Positions 19,455 through 29,514 of a DNA stretch of 64,000 bases are shown piece after piece. This stretch comes from Candidatus Pantoea varia (lineage in GTDB: Bacteria > Pseudomonadota > Gammaproteobacteria > Enterobacterales > Enterobacteriaceae). The notes beneath the pieces were generated by a model. It was not told the origin of the DNA and searched no databases. It saw nothing but the letters and a program-made list of their open reading frames with translations. Each line of letters begins with the position of its first letter. The stretch's first letter is position 1. The translations under genes were made by a program, and so were the position numbers. The stretch spans positions 186,001 to 250,000 of the forward strand of contig NZ_FOVG01000004.1 in the NCBI RefSeq assembly GCF_900115075.1, read 5' to 3'.

Positions 19455-19470
19455 TGTGATCAGGCTCACT
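19455..19470. promoter_or_regulatory. CRP site of galP
   Basis: TGTGA-TCAGGC-TCACT fits the CRP pattern TGTGA-N6-TCACA and starts 4 bp after the GalR operator. The overlap of activator and repressor sites fits catabolite-controlled galactose uptake. Confidence 0.85.
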
Positions 19471-19533
19471 TTTTTTCCGCAAATGGTTTTTTAACATTGA
19501 TAAAAACAATGATGGATAAACCTGGAGGCTAAA

Positions 19534-20931
19534 ATGCCTGGCAATACACACAAAAGCAGAACTTCAAATAAGGCGATGACCTTATTTGTCTGCTTTCTGG
19601 CGGCCCTTGCGGGACTGCTGTTCGGTCTGGATATCGGCGTCATCGCCGGTGCCCTGCCGTTTATCGCAAAGGACTTTAACGTCACCCCTCATCAGCAGGA
19701 GTGGATCGTCAGCTCCATGATGTTTGGTGCGGCGGTCGGTGCTATCGGCAGCGGCTGGATGTCATCCCGCCTGGGCCGTAAGAAAAGCCTGATGGCTGGT
19801 GCGATTCTGTTCGTTATCGGTTCACTCTGGTCGGCGATGTCGCCAAACCCGGAAATGCTGATCAGCGCCCGCGTTCTGCTGGGCCTGGCTGTCGGTATCG
19901 CCTCTTATACCGCCCCGCTTTATCTTTCTGAGATCGCGCCGGAAAAAATTCGCGGCAGTATGATTTCGCTTTACCAGCTGATGATCACCATCGGTATTCT
20001 GGGTGCTTACCTTACCGATACGGCGTTCAGCTTTACCGGCAACTGGCGCTGGATGCTGGGTATCATCACTATTCCGGCACTGCTGTTACTGGTCGGTGTT
20101 TTCTTCCTGCCAAACAGTCCACGCTGGCTGGCGGCGCGAGGCAACTTCCGCGATGCACAACGCGTACTGGATCGTCTGCGTGACACCAGCGAGCAGGCAA
20201 AACGTGAGCTGGAAGAGATTCGTGAAAGCCTGAAGGTCAAGCAGTCTGGCTGGGGTCTGTTCACCAGCAGCAGCCACTTCCGTCGCGCGGTCTATCTCGG
20301 CATCCTGTTGCAGGTGATGCAGCAGTTTACCGGCATGAACGTCATCATGTATTACGCGCCAAAAATCTTTGAAATCGCAGGCTTCACCAACACCACCCAG
20401 CAGATGTGGGGTACGGTAATTGTAGGTCTGGTCAACGTACTCGCGACCTTCATTGCTATTGGTCTGGTGGATCGCTGGGGTCGTAAACCTACCCTGATTC
20501 TGGGCTTTATGGTGATGGCAGCCGGTATGGGCGTGCTGGGCACGATGCTGCACTTCGGCATTCACTCTGCGGGCGCACAGTACTTTGCGGTCGGTATGCT
20601 GCTGATGTTCATCATCGGTTTTGCTATGTCAGCCGGTCCGTTGATCTGGGTACTCTGTTCCGAAATTCAACCGCTAAAAGGCCGCGACTTCGGTATCACT
20701 GTCTCCACGACCACCAACTGGATCGCAAACATGATCGTAGGTGCGACCTTCCTGACCATGCTGAATACGCTGGGCAACGCGAACACCTTCTGGGTCTATG
20801 GACTGCTTAACCTGTTCTTCATTCTGCTGACGGTGATGCTGATTCCTGAGACCAAAAACGTCTCGCTGGAACACATCGAACGTAACCTGATGGCAGGTAA
20901 GAAACTGCGCGACATCGGTTCACGCGACTAA
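19534..20931 (+). CDS. galP: Galactose:H+ symporter
   Basis: This is a major-facilitator sugar porter in the inner membrane, bringing in galactose with a proton and able to take glucose. It has 465 residues (E. coli 464) and twelve predicted membrane helices. Family motifs include the loop 2-3 motif [11 protein letters not shown] near residue 75, the end of TM6 [11 protein letters not shown] near 192, and [14 protein letters not shown] near 265. [16 protein letters not shown] is near the C-terminus. The Shine-Dalgarno GGAGG lies 6 nt before ATG. It is controlled by the GalR/CRP region just upstream and ends at a strong terminator. Confidence 0.97.
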   Translation: MPGNTHKSRTSNKAMTLFVCFLAALAGLLFGLDIGVIAGALPFIAKDFNVTPHQQEWIVSSMMFGAAVGAIGSGWMSSRLGRKKSLMAGAILFVIGSLWSAMSPNPEMLISARVLLGLAVGIASYTAPLYLSEIAPEKIRGSMISLYQLMITIGILGAYLTDTAFSFTGNWRWMLGIITIPALLLLVGVFFLPNSPRWLAARGNFRDAQRVLDRLRDTSEQAKRELEEIRESLKVKQSGWGLFTSSSHFRRAVYLGILLQVMQQFTGMNVIMYYAPKIFEIAGFTNTTQQMWGTVIVGLVNVLATFIAIGLVDRWGRKPTLILGFMVMAAGMGVLGTMLHFGIHSAGAQYFAVGMLLMFIIGFAMSAGPLIWVLCSEIQPLKGRDFGITVSTTTNWIANMIVGATFLTMLNTLGNANTFWVYGLLNLFFILLTVMLIPETKNVSLEHIERNLMAGKKLRDIGSRD

Positions 20932-20956
20932 CGTTATCCGGTAAAAAAGCGGTAAA

Positions 20957-20995
20957 AAAAAACGGCGGGGTTTCTCTGGAAACCCCGCCGTTTTT
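20957..20995. terminator. Bidirectional terminator after galP
   Basis: A sixteen-bp stem AAAAACGGCGGGGTTT/AAACCCCGCCGTTTTT with a 6-nt loop CTCTGG serves both galP and the convergent O-antigen-ligase-like gene. Confidence 0.95.
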
Positions 20996-21012
20996 ATTGG
21001 TTCAGATAAGCA

Positions 21013-22284
21013 CTATGCAGACGTCACCCGCCTATCCGGCAGCGGTCGCCGTAGGCAGCAGAGCGCCAGCGCCATCATGAAAATGGTCGCGGTCTGATTG
21101 TAGGGCAGCACCGAATCGGTCAGTCCGGAGATAAATAGCCCCAGCACCGGCAGTGCCACGCCGCGCAAATCGCACTTCTTCAGCACGCCGGTCAGCACCG
21201 TCAGATAGATCAGCGCCAGGGACAACGTACCCAGCCAGCCCTGCAGCGAGGTCACTTCGAGAAACTCGTTGTGCATGTTGTATTTAACGTTGGTGTAGCC
21301 CTCAACGTTAAGAGGATAGTGCGCCATGATGAACTTACGTGCCTCGGTGGTGCGCGCATCCGGCGCCGCAAAGCCGCCACCATGATGCTCAATAAAGTTA
21401 ACTGCCCCGCCCCAGATAGCCACACGTGCGCCCAGCGAGGTCGAACTGTTTGAGCCATAGTTCTCAATATCCTGCACCCCTTCCACCCAGCGGTTACTGG
21501 TCATCAGGATCAGCACCGCCAGCACGCCCACCAGCAGAGCGCTAATCCGCCAGTTCGTCAGCAACGACAGCCGATAGGTCTGCACCAGGAACAGCAGCCC
21601 CACGGCAATCAGCGCAATCAGGGTCACGCGGGTGCCACACAGGTAGAGCAAGGCAAAGGTCACCGCCAGCACAACGACATCAGCCACCTTCCAGTACGCG
21701 TGCGTCTCAAAGCGGCTCAGCCATAGCCAGGCACAGTAGATAAACAGAATCATATAGGAGGACATCGAGGCCGCTTCGGTGGTGAGTTTGATGCGGATAT
21801 TTTCGGTATAGAGATGCTCGTGGATACCAAAGCCCAGCGTAATCAGCAGTCCGACCAGGATTAACCCTCGTCCGACGCGCAGCGTGGTTGTGGAGACGCG
21901 GTGCCCATAAATCGCCAGACTGAGCAACACAAAGGCCCCCAGCAGCAGCCGCTTCGCCCCCAGCAGATAGTTGCCGATATTGGTAAGGGCATCGGTTGAG
22001 GGCGCAGTCTCGATACCCTTCACGTGTATCGCCCAGAAGAGACGGATCAGGGCGAAAATAATCAGCACAGCAAACAGGGCGAGATAAAAACCGTGCCCTT
22101 TAAAGTCCCCTCGCCTGCGCACCAGGCCATACAGCATGGATGCGACGGAGAGATAAGAGACCAGATAGAATATTTTTTGCGGCAGGCCGGTGACAAACAT
22201 ATTCAGTGACAGCGCCAGGCAGAGCGCAATGACTGAAAAATTAACCATTAACGTTAATCCATTGCGACTGATTTTATTCGTCAT
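21013..22284 (-). CDS. O-antigen ligase-like (Wzy_C/WaaL family) membrane protein
   Basis: This is a polytopic inner-membrane protein with about 11-12 hydrophobic segments and a large periplasmic loop near residues 270-340. The loop contains the family pattern YNMHNEFLEVTSLQGWLG, with the catalytic-region histidine. WaaL enzymes join O-antigen or other polymer to lipid A-core at the periplasmic face. The start at ATG 22284 overlaps the end of the upstream glycosyltransferase by 11 nt, which implies translational coupling; 423 residues result. Polymerase-type (Wzy) or another glycan ligase cannot be excluded. The E. coli galP-sprT junction has no such gene. Confidence 0.75.
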   Translation of the reverse strand: MTNKISRNGLTLMVNFSVIALCLALSLNMFVTGLPQKIFYLVSYLSVASMLYGLVRRRGDFKGHGFYLALFAVLIIFALIRLFWAIHVKGIETAPSTDALTNIGNYLLGAKRLLLGAFVLLSLAIYGHRVSTTTLRVGRGLILVGLLITLGFGIHEHLYTENIRIKLTTEAASMSSYMILFIYCAWLWLSRFETHAYWKVADVVVLAVTFALLYLCGTRVTLIALIAVGLLFLVQTYRLSLLTNWRISALLVGVLAVLILMTSNRWVEGVQDIENYGSNSSTSLGARVAIWGGAVNFIEHHGGGFAAPDARTTEARKFIMAHYPLNVEGYTNVKYNMHNEFLEVTSLQGWLGTLSLALIYLTVLTGVLKKCDLRGVALPVLGLFISGLTDSVLPYNQTATIFMMALALCCLRRPLPDRRVTSA

Positions 22285-23422
22285 GCTTAACCTCAGTAAG
22301 GCGGCTAAACACACTCATCAGGTGCTTCATATAATTTTCCTCATAAAAACCGGTGATGCTCGCTTTAATAACCTGATGATCGGGGAAGTGAAAATCCCCG
22401 CTCATGGCGTTGAGAATAGCGGCCAGTGCCATGCTGTCATTGGTGGGGTAGAGCTGACCATTGAGACCATTCTGGATAATTTCTGACGGGCCGCTGATGC
22501 AGTCAGATGAGACACAGTAAACACCCCGTGACATCGCCTCCAGCAGGATCAGCGGGAAGCCTTCGAAGTTCGAGGTCATAAGCAGGCAGGTGACCTGTTT
22601 GATATGGTGGAAGACATACTCCCAGGCGTTCTCCTGCCAGCCATGCCAGGTGATGCGATCCTGAATGCCGAGTTCCGCCACATAGTGCTGACACTGCGTC
22701 AGATCTTCCCCGTCACCCACAATCTCCAGCGTCCAGTGCGCATCCAGCTGCTGCAGCGCATCAAACAGATCTTTAAGCTGTTTCTGCCGCTGAAAATGGA
22801 CGCGACCGATATAGAGAAACTTCAGCCCCTGGGGTCTGCCGATAACGACATCATTGCGCCTGATAGGGTTGTAAATGACGTCAATGTCATTGGCGCGTGC
22901 GCCTAACTCCACCAGTTGCTCTTTGATCTGATTACTGATGGCAAAATGGTGATCAGCCCGCAGCAGATAATGGGGGCGATATCGTTCACGCGGAGGCAGG
23001 TGCATCCAGCTCGACAGAACGATTTTACGTCCAGAAAGCGTAATGGCCCGGCGCGTCATCAGACAGGGAATGGTGTTGAGCGTCAGGACATGATCGGGTT
23101 GATAGCGCCGAAAAAAAGCAGCCATTCTCAACGTGTGAATAAGATTTTTTATCTTCTTATTCCGCAATGTGCAGACGCTCTCCGATAAAACGGCGTTGGC
23201 GGTCCAGGCGCGGGAGTGGCTCTCTTCTCCGCTGTTGATAATAAACAGCCCCGCGTCGGTTCCGACTTCAGCATTCAGAGCCGTGATCAACTGACCGGTC
23301 ACATTTTCCATACCACCACGACCGGCCATCAGATCCGTCACCAGCACAATCCGTTGTTTCCTGACGTTATCATTATTTTTCATTGCTTTATCCATGCTCT
23401 GTGCCGTTCGCTTTTCATCCAT
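22274..23422 (-). CDS. Family 4 (GT-B) glycosyltransferase, LPS type
   Basis: The protein has up to 382 residues with GT-B fold features. The N-terminal loop is VTDLMAGRGGMENV near residue 29, the acceptor-side histidine segment is WMHLPPRERY near 140, and the C-terminal donor site E-x7-E lies in SNFEGFPLILLEAM near 300. The family adds hexoses to lipopolysaccharide core or other glycans at the cytoplasmic face; sugar and acceptor cannot be read from the sequence. The start is uncertain: ATG 23422, 23395 and 23383 are all in frame with weak ribosome sites. The 5' region is AT-rich, unlike its neighbours. It is coupled to the ligase-like gene. Confidence 0.75.
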   Translation of the reverse strand: MDEKRTAQSMDKAMKNNDNVRKQRIVLVTDLMAGRGGMENVTGQLITALNAEVGTDAGLFIINSGEESHSRAWTANAVLSESVCTLRNKKIKNLIHTLRMAAFFRRYQPDHVLTLNTIPCLMTRRAITLSGRKIVLSSWMHLPPRERYRPHYLLRADHHFAISNQIKEQLVELGARANDIDVIYNPIRRNDVVIGRPQGLKFLYIGRVHFQRQKQLKDLFDALQQLDAHWTLEIVGDGEDLTQCQHYVAELGIQDRITWHGWQENAWEYVFHHIKQVTCLLMTSNFEGFPLILLEAMSRGVYCVSSDCISGPSEIIQNGLNGQLYPTNDSMALAAILNAMSGDFHFPDHQVIKASITGFYEENYMKHLMSVFSRLTEVKHDE

Positions 23423-23563
23423 TCACTCTGCAGTGAATGTCTTTAATAGAATATTCTAAAAAAGACCATAACAATATTTAAACCAGAATTTTTCCCCCCG
23501 CCAGAATCGCACGTGTCGCTGACAGCGTTGAGTTCCTGCGCGGTGACGATTATTCTGAGCGCC

Positions 23564-24076
23564 ATGAAAACACCTCGTCTCCCCATTGCCCTGCAGCAGG
23601 CCGTTATGCGCTCACTGCGCCATTCGCTTGAACGTGCAAATCAGGCCCTGAAAACCGCTTATCCGGAACCGAAACTGCTCTACCAGCAGCGCGGAACGGC
23701 GGCGGGCACTGCCTGGCTGGCCGCTTGGGAGATCCGCATCAATCCGGTGCTGCTGCTGGAAAACCAGCAGGCGTTTATCGATGAAGTGGTGCCGCACGAG
23801 CTGGCGCATCTGCTGGTCTGGAAGCAGTTCGGTCGCGTTGCACCGCACGGCAAAGAGTGGAAGTGGATGATGGAGCAGGTGCTGGGCGTTCCGGCACGAC
23901 GCACCCATCAGTTTGAGATCACCTCCGTGCGCAGCAACACCTTTGCCTACCGCTGTCAGTGCCAGCAGCATCAGTTGACGGTGCGCCGCCACAATCGGGT
24001 GCTGCGCAAAGAGAGTGAATATCGCTGCGTGCACTGTGGCAGCCTGCTGATCGCAGGCGAGTTTATCGCTTCCTGA
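23564..24076 (+). CDS. sprT: SprT family zinc metalloprotease-like protein
   Basis: This 170-residue protein (E. coli 165) is of the SprT family. The bacterial members have an unclear role, and eukaryotic relatives cut DNA-protein crosslinks. The start [16 protein letters not shown] at ATG 23564 aligns with E. coli; a start 17 codons earlier is unconserved. The zinc-protease motif [13 protein letters not shown] (HExxH) is near residue 76. A C-terminal zinc-ribbon is suggested by YRCQCQ and YRCVHCGS. It sits directly before endA as in E. coli. Confidence 0.95.
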   Translation: MKTPRLPIALQQAVMRSLRHSLERANQALKTAYPEPKLLYQQRGTAAGTAWLAAWEIRINPVLLLENQQAFIDEVVPHELAHLLVWKQFGRVAPHGKEWKWMMEQVLGVPARRTHQFEITSVRSNTFAYRCQCQQHQLTVRRHNRVLRKESEYRCVHCGSLLIAGEFIAS

Positions 24077-24151
24077 GAACAATCCCCATTCCGCCCTATT
24101 CCACATTCTGTTAACCTGCCGCCCTTTTTCGTATCAGGTAGAAGCTGGAAT

Positions 24152-24856
24152 ATGTCTCGCATAATAAGTCTGGCGGTTGCGCTGCTGTTCGCGCCCGCCG
24201 CTGACGCCCTTAATCTGAATAACTATCATCAAAATAACTTTCAGCAGGCTAAAACTTTCGCATCGGCGATTAACGCCGATGCACCAGGTTCGTTCTACTG
24301 TGGCTGTAAGATTCAGTGGCAGGGGAAAAAAGGCATTCCCGATCTCAACAGCTGCGGCTATCAGCCGCGCAAAAACGCGAATCGCGCCGCACGCATTGAG
24401 TGGGAACATGTGATGCCAGCCTGGGAGTTTGGTCATCAGCGCCAGTGCTGGCAGGACGGTGGCCGCAAAAACTGCAGCAAAGATCCCGACTATCGCCGCA
24501 TTGAAAGTGACCTGCACAATCTGGAACCGGCTGTGGGTGAAGTAAATGGCGACCGTGGCAACTTCGCCTACAGTCAATGGAACGGCAGCGAGAAGCAGTA
24601 TGGCCAGTGTGAGATGAAGATCGACTTCAAACTCAAACAGGCAGAGCCACCTGCACGGGCGCGCGGCGCCATTGCCCGCACCTATTTTTATATGCGCGAC
24701 CAGTATCATCTGCGCATTTCGCGCCAGCAGACGCAGCTGTTTACCGCCTGGGACAAGCTCTATCCCGTCACCCCATGGGAGTGCGAACGCGACCAGCGCA
24801 TTGCAAAGGTTCAGGGCAATCACAATCCTTATGTGCAGCAGGCTTGCCAGCGCTAA
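24152..24856 (+). CDS. endA: DNA-specific endonuclease I
   Basis: It is a periplasmic, non-specific double-strand endonuclease of the His-Me (beta-beta-alpha metal) family, 234 residues (E. coli 235). A signal peptide [19 protein letters not shown] is followed by the mature protein. The catalytic segment [17 protein letters not shown] is near residue 88, and [20 protein letters not shown] is near 115. Eight cysteines fit the disulfide-rich fold. It lies in the sprT-endA-rsmE-gshB run. Confidence 0.96.
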   Translation: MSRIISLAVALLFAPAADALNLNNYHQNNFQQAKTFASAINADAPGSFYCGCKIQWQGKKGIPDLNSCGYQPRKNANRAARIEWEHVMPAWEFGHQRQCWQDGGRKNCSKDPDYRRIESDLHNLEPAVGEVNGDRGNFAYSQWNGSEKQYGQCEMKIDFKLKQAEPPARARGAIARTYFYMRDQYHLRISRQQTQLFTAWDKLYPVTPWECERDQRIAKVQGNHNPYVQQACQR

Positions 24857-24926
24857 AATCCCTGCCCTACACTAGCTCTTTTTCCCATGACGCCGCTGTA
24901 GCGCGGCGTCCGGTCTCAGGAAACTT

Positions 24927-25658
24927 ATGCGTATACCTCGCATCTATCACGCCGACCCCTTAGATATCGGCAGTGAAATTACCCTGGATGAAGATGCATC
25001 CAATCATGTGGGACGGGTACTCCGGATGACGGCAGGTCAGCGTCTGGAACTCTTTGATGGCACTAATCTGACTTTTGTAGCAGAGATCACGCATGTTGAT
25101 AAAAAGCGTGTAAAAGTATCGGTCACAGAGAGCCAGCCGGACGATCGCGAGTCGCCTTTACATCTGCATTTAGGTCAGGTGATGTCGCGCGGTGAAAAAA
25201 TGGAATTCACTATCCAGAAATCGATCGAACTGGGCGTGAATGTCATTACACCCTTGTTTTCCGAGCGCTGTGGCGTAAAGCTTGATGCTGAGCGTCTGGC
25301 GAAGAAAATCCAGCAGTGGCAGAAAATTGCTATTGCCGCCTGCGAGCAGTGCGGCCGTAACCGCGTGCCGGAGATTCGTGAAGCGATGACGCTGGAAGCC
25401 TGGTGTGCAGAAGCTGACAGCGGCCTGAAGCTCAACCTGCATCCGCGCGCCAGCCACAGCATCAACACGCTGCCACAGCCTGTTGAGCGGGTCCGACTGC
25501 TGATTGGCCCTGAAGGCGGTTTGTCTGCGGACGAAATTGCGATGACGGCGCAGCACGATTTTACTGACATTCTGCTTGGCCCACGGGTATTACGCACCGA
25601 AACGACTGCGCTGACGGCCATTACGGCACTTCAGGTGAGGTTTGGCGACCTGGGTTAA
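24927..25658 (+). CDS. rsmE: 16S rRNA m3U1498 methyltransferase
   Basis: RsmE is a SPOUT-class enzyme that methylates N3 of U1498 in 16S rRNA, using SAM, on the assembled 30S subunit. It has 243 residues, as in E. coli. The N-terminal PUA-like domain begins [12 protein letters not shown]. The C-terminal trefoil knot has the SAM loop [14 protein letters not shown] near residue 190 and [13 protein letters not shown] near 217. It lies between endA and gshB; a small GC-rich hairpin (25730-25749) separates it from the gshB ribosome site. Confidence 0.97.
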   Translation: MRIPRIYHADPLDIGSEITLDEDASNHVGRVLRMTAGQRLELFDGTNLTFVAEITHVDKKRVKVSVTESQPDDRESPLHLHLGQVMSRGEKMEFTIQKSIELGVNVITPLFSERCGVKLDAERLAKKIQQWQKIAIAACEQCGRNRVPEIREAMTLEAWCAEADSGLKLNLHPRASHSINTLPQPVERVRLLIGPEGGLSADEIAMTAQHDFTDILLGPRVLRTETTALTAITALQVRFGDLG

Positions 25659-25764
25659 GCGATACTTTCAGCGGAAAGAGAGCAGGCATGATGTCCTGAC
25701 CGATCGGCCCACTGCAGACCGAACCAGACGAGGCGGTAAACACCGCCTCACCGAGGAGATAATA

Positions 25765-26709
25765 ATGATTAAACTTGGCATCGTGATGGACCCTATTTCG
25801 TCCATCAATATTAAAAAAGACTCCAGCTTCGCTATGCTGCTGGAAGCACAGCGCCGTGGTTACGAAATTCACTATATGGAGATGCACGATCTCTCCCTGC
25901 GCGGTGGCGTGGCGTCTGCCCGCACCCGCCTGCTGACCGTTGAGCAGAATCCTGAGAACTGGTATCAGTTCGGCAGCGAGCAGGTGATCCCGCTGGCTGA
26001 TCTGAATGTGGTGCTGATGCGTAAAGATCCGCCATTCGATACCGAGTTCATCTATGCGACCTACATTCTGGAGCGCGCTGAAGAGCTGGGTACGCTGATC
26101 GTGAACAAACCACAGAGCCTGCGCGACTGTAACGAAAAGCTCTACACCGCCTGGTTTGCGGAGTTTACGCCAGACACCCTGGTGACCCGCAGCAAAGCGC
26201 AGCTGCGTGACTTCTGGCAGGAGCATGGCGACATCATCATGAAGCCGCTGGATGGCATGGGTGGCGCGTCGATTTTCCGCGTGAAGAAAGACGATCCTAA
26301 CTTTGGCGTGATTACCGAAACCCTGACCGAGCATGAGAGCCGTTTCTGCATGGCGCAGAACTACATCGCGGCGATCACCGAGGGTGACAAACGCGTGCTG
26401 GTCGTGGATGGCGAGCCGGTGCCTTACTGCCTGGCGCGTATCCCGCAGGGCGGTGAAACCCGTGGCAACCTCGCCGCCGGGGGGCGTGGTGAAGCGCGTC
26501 CGCTGAGCGAAAGCGACTGGGAAATTGCGCGCCGTGTTGGCCCGACGCTGAAAGCAAAAGGGCTGATTTTTGTCGGTCTGGACATCATCGGTGATAAACT
26601 GACTGAAGTTAACGTGACCAGCCCAACCTGTATTCGTGAAATTGAGGCTGCGTTCCCGATCTCCATCACCGGCATGTTGATGGATGCCATTGAGAAGCGC
26701 CTGGGCTGA
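25765..26709 (+). CDS. gshB: Glutathione synthetase
   Basis: It joins gamma-glutamylcysteine and glycine with ATP to make glutathione, as a cytosolic ATP-grasp enzyme. ATG 25765, after GAGGAGAT, gives 314 residues (E. coli 315). A longer in-frame start at 25642 would add 41 unconserved residues. Visible are the N-terminal MDPISSINIKKDSSFAMLLE, the ATP-grasp glycine loop MKPLDGMGGASIFRV near residue 157, and EVNVTSPTCIREIE near 280. It is probably co-transcribed with rsmE and followed by yqgE-ruvX. Confidence 0.97.
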   Translation: MIKLGIVMDPISSINIKKDSSFAMLLEAQRRGYEIHYMEMHDLSLRGGVASARTRLLTVEQNPENWYQFGSEQVIPLADLNVVLMRKDPPFDTEFIYATYILERAEELGTLIVNKPQSLRDCNEKLYTAWFAEFTPDTLVTRSKAQLRDFWQEHGDIIMKPLDGMGGASIFRVKKDDPNFGVITETLTEHESRFCMAQNYIAAITEGDKRVLVVDGEPVPYCLARIPQGGETRGNLAAGGRGEARPLSESDWEIARRVGPTLKAKGLIFVGLDIIGDKLTEVNVTSPTCIREIEAAFPISITGMLMDAIEKRLG

Positions 26710-26796
26710 GCATGACGCCGGGGCGAGGCTCCGTGATCAACCCAATACCGGTGCGGACGTCGCGTGCCGGTTATTTTTTTGGTACATCGTGTGAGA

Positions 26797-27360
26797 ATGA
26801 ATTTACAACATCACTTTTTGATTGCCATGCCTTCATTGCAGGATCCTTTCTTCAAACGTTCCGTCGTTTATCTCTGCGAACATAACGAAGAAGGTGCAAT
26901 GGGACTGATCATCAATAAACCTATGGAAAACCTGACGGTTGAAGGCATTCTGAAGAAGCTAAAAATCTCTGCTGACGATCGCGATCCGGCGATCAAGCTG
27001 GATAAACCGGTGTTTACCGGCGGCCCGCTGGCAGAAGATCGTGGCTTTATCCTGCACTCAGCACAACGCACCTTTACCTCCAGCATTCGTGTCTCCGATA
27101 ACACGATTATCACCACGTCCCGTGACGTGCTGGAGTCGATTGGCACCGCGTCTCAGCCCACCAATGTACTGGTCGCGCTGGGTTACTGCGCCTGGGAAAA
27201 AGATCAGCTGGAAAACGAGCTGATGGAAAATGCCTGGCTGACCACGCCAGCTAACAGCAACATCCTGTTCCAGACGCCGATTTCAGAGCGCTGGCGCGAA
27301 GCGGCGCGCAGTATTGGCGTCGATATTCATAACATGGCCAGTGACGCCGGACACGCCTGA
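26797..27360 (+). CDS. yqgE: UPF0301/AlgH family protein YqgE
   Basis: The protein has 187 residues, the E. coli length, starting [20 protein letters not shown]. An in-frame ATG 33 bases earlier adds unconserved residues. The family is widespread in proteobacteria; its molecular role is not settled. The block [15 protein letters not shown] near residue 38 and the block [15 protein letters not shown] near 78 are characteristic. Its stop overlaps the ruvX start by one base (TGATG), so the two are translationally coupled. Confidence 0.95.
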   Translation: MNLQHHFLIAMPSLQDPFFKRSVVYLCEHNEEGAMGLIINKPMENLTVEGILKKLKISADDRDPAIKLDKPVFTGGPLAEDRGFILHSAQRTFTSSIRVSDNTIITTSRDVLESIGTASQPTNVLVALGYCAWEKDQLENELMENAWLTTPANSNILFQTPISERWREAARSIGVDIHNMASDAGHA

Positions 27361-27779
27361 TGTCAACTCAAACTCTGTTAGGATTCGACTTCGGCACCAA
27401 AAGTATTGGTGTCGCCGTAGGTCAGGAACTCACGGGCAGCGCCCGTCCGCTGAGCGCGATCAAAGCGCAGGATGGCATCCCGGACTGGCAGGTGATCGAA
27501 AAGCTGCTGAAAGAGTGGCAGCCCGATTTCGTGGTCGTCGGTTTACCGCTGAATATGGATGGCACCGAGCAGCCGCTGACCGATCGCGCGCGTAAATTTG
27601 CCAATCGTCTGCATGGTCGCTTTGGCATCCGGGTGGAGTTGCAGGATGAACGGCTCAGCACGGTAGAAGCGCGTGCGGGCCTGTTTGAGCGCGGCGGCTA
27701 TCGCGCGCTCAACAAAGGGTCGGTCGATTCACAGTCTGCCGCCATCATCCTGCAGGACTGGTTCGAAAACCATTACTGA
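27360..27779 (+). CDS. ruvX: Pre-16S rRNA nuclease / Holliday junction resolvase-like YqgF
   Basis: This is an RNase H-fold protein of 139 residues (E. coli 138) that matures the 5' end of 16S rRNA in E. coli. It was earlier predicted to be a Holliday junction resolvase. Catalytic acidic residues sit in [15 protein letters not shown] near residue 8 and in the [12 protein letters not shown] region near 98. The segment [14 protein letters not shown] lies between them. It is coupled to yqgE and convergent with yggR, whose stop is 5 bp away. Confidence 0.96.
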   Translation: MSTQTLLGFDFGTKSIGVAVGQELTGSARPLSAIKAQDGIPDWQVIEKLLKEWQPDFVVVGLPLNMDGTEQPLTDRARKFANRLHGRFGIRVELQDERLSTVEARAGLFERGGYRALNKGSVDSQSAAIILQDWFENHY

Positions 27780-27784
27780 TCTGC

Positions 27785-28780
27785 TTACTCGATCAGTCCG
27801 GCGGCCTGCCGCGCCAGCAGGCTCTGCTCAAACGTCTGCATACCGGCCTGCGCGCCGGTCTGTAGCAGCGCAGGGATCTGGTGCATCTTGCCTTCCCGGA
27901 CCAGATTTGTGATGCCGGGCGTGGCGATCAGTACCTCAAACAGTCCGATGCGCGATCCGGCAACAGAGGGAACCAGCCGCTGCGCGATTACCGCTTTCAG
28001 GCTGCCCGCCAGTTGAGTACGCACCAGCTGCTTCTCCTCCGCCGGAAAGACATCCACCAGCCGATCCACGGCCTGCGCCGCGCCACGCGTATGCAGCGTC
28101 GCCAGCACCAGATGTCCGGTCTCTGCCGCCGTCAGCGCCTGACGAATGGTGTCACTGTCGCGCAGTTCGCCCAGCAGAATCACATCCGGATCTTCTCGTA
28201 GCGCACCCTTTATTCCCAGCGAGAACGAACCGCAGTGCAGGCCGATTTCGCGCTGCTGGATCAGCGACTGCCGGCTGTGATGGATAAATTCAATCGGGTC
28301 TTCCAGCGTGATGATATGACGCGCCTGCTGGCGATTTAGCGCATCGACCAGCGCCGCCAGCGTAGTCGATTTTCCGCTGCCGGTCGCACCGGTCACCAGA
28401 ATCAGCCCATCCTGTTGTTCCAGCAGCGTCGGCACAATGGCAGGCAGTTGCAGGCTCTCCAGCGTCGGGCACGCCGTGGCGATAATGCGCAGCGCCAGAG
28501 ACAGGCCGTTGCGCTGCATAAACAGATTCGCTCGCAGACGCTGACCGCCAGCCAGACTCAGGGCGAAATCGAGCTGTCCTGCACGCTCCACCTCCTGCCG
28601 CTGCGGCTCACTGAGCCAGCGGACCATAAACTGCGCCATCCAGGCGGCAGAGAGCCTGGCCTGCTGCGGAATCACCTCCAGCCTTCCCTCCCGCCGCCAG
28701 TAGGGCAAATGTCCGCTGCAAAGGTGCAGATCGGCGGCATTATGCTTTACACTAAGCCCCACCATTTCATCCAGATTCAT
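27785..28780 (-). CDS. yggR: PilT-like type II/IV secretion ATPase YggR
   Basis: This is a hexameric ATPase of the GspE/PilT family, 331 residues. The Walker A motif GATGSGKST is near residue 130 and the Asp box ITLEDPIEF is near 160. The Walker B region is DVILLGELRDSDTIRQAL near 200, and the His box is HLVLATLHT near 225. The PilT retraction ATPases power type IV pili; no pilus genes are nearby in this window, and the gene stands alone as in E. coli. Its role is therefore uncertain. It is divergent from yggS with 14 bp between starts. Confidence 0.93.
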   Translation of the reverse strand: MNLDEMVGLSVKHNAADLHLCSGHLPYWRREGRLEVIPQQARLSAAWMAQFMVRWLSEPQRQEVERAGQLDFALSLAGGQRLRANLFMQRNGLSLALRIIATACPTLESLQLPAIVPTLLEQQDGLILVTGATGSGKSTTLAALVDALNRQQARHIITLEDPIEFIHHSRQSLIQQREIGLHCGSFSLGIKGALREDPDVILLGELRDSDTIRQALTAAETGHLVLATLHTRGAAQAVDRLVDVFPAEEKQLVRTQLAGSLKAVIAQRLVPSVAGSRIGLFEVLIATPGITNLVREGKMHQIPALLQTGAQAGMQTFEQSLLARQAAGLIE

Positions 28781-28794
28781 GATTTCTCCTGACT

Positions 28795-29502
28795 ATGACC
28801 TCAATCCAGCAGAACCTACAGCAAGTGCGGCAGCGAATCGCCGCCGCTGCCGCGAATTGCGGCCGCGCACCAGAAGAAATTACCCTGCTTGCAGTCAGTA
28901 AAACCAAACCTGCGAGCGCGGTCGAAGAAGCTTTTGCCGCTGGCCAGACGGCCTTTGGTGAAAATTACGTTCAGGAAGGGGTTGAAAAGGTTCAGGCACT
29001 GGCCGCACATCCTGAGCTGGAGTGGCACTTCATCGGCCCGTTGCAGTCCAACAAAAGCCGTCTGGTAGCAGAAAATTTCGCCTGGTGTCACACCATTGAC
29101 CGCCAGCGCATTGCGCAGCGGCTCAACGATCAGCGGCCCGCCTCGCTGCCACCGCTGAATGTGTTAATTCAGGTAAATATCAGTGACGAGAACAGCAAAT
29201 CTGGCATCATGCTGGAGGCCGTTTCCGGACTGGCGGAGCAGATCGCTGCCCTGCCGCAACTGCGGCTGCGCGGATTGATGGCAATTCCGGCAGCGGAGAG
29301 TGATTACCCGCGGCAGCTGGCGGTGTGTCAGCAGATGGCGGAAGCCTTCAGGCAGCTGCAACAGCAGTATGCTGGCATTGACACGCTTTCGCTGGGAATG
29401 AGCGATGACATGGAGGCGGCAATCGCCGCAGGCAGTACGATGGTGCGTATCGGCACCGCCATTTTTGGCGCACGAGATTATGCGCACAACTCACAACAAT
29501 AA
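28795..29502 (+). CDS. yggS: Pyridoxal phosphate homeostasis protein (PLPBP)
   Basis: This is a single-domain PLP-binding protein of the alanine racemase fold without known catalysis. Loss in E. coli disturbs vitamin B6 and amino-acid pools. It has 235 residues (E. coli 234). The PLP lysine is in ITLLAVSKTKPASA near residue 36. FGENYVQEG near 58, EWHFIGPLQSNK near 82 and the phosphate-binding SLGMSDDMEAAIAAGSTMVR near 200 complete the fold. It starts the yggS-yggT-rdgB-hemW operon. Confidence 0.97.
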   Translation: MTSIQQNLQQVRQRIAAAAANCGRAPEEITLLAVSKTKPASAVEEAFAAGQTAFGENYVQEGVEKVQALAAHPELEWHFIGPLQSNKSRLVAENFAWCHTIDRQRIAQRLNDQRPASLPPLNVLIQVNISDENSKSGIMLEAVSGLAEQIAALPQLRLRGLMAIPAAESDYPRQLAVCQQMAEAFRQLQQQYAGIDTLSLGMSDDMEAAIAAGSTMVRIGTAIFGARDYAHNSQQ

Positions 29503-29514
29503 TAGAGGAACTTC

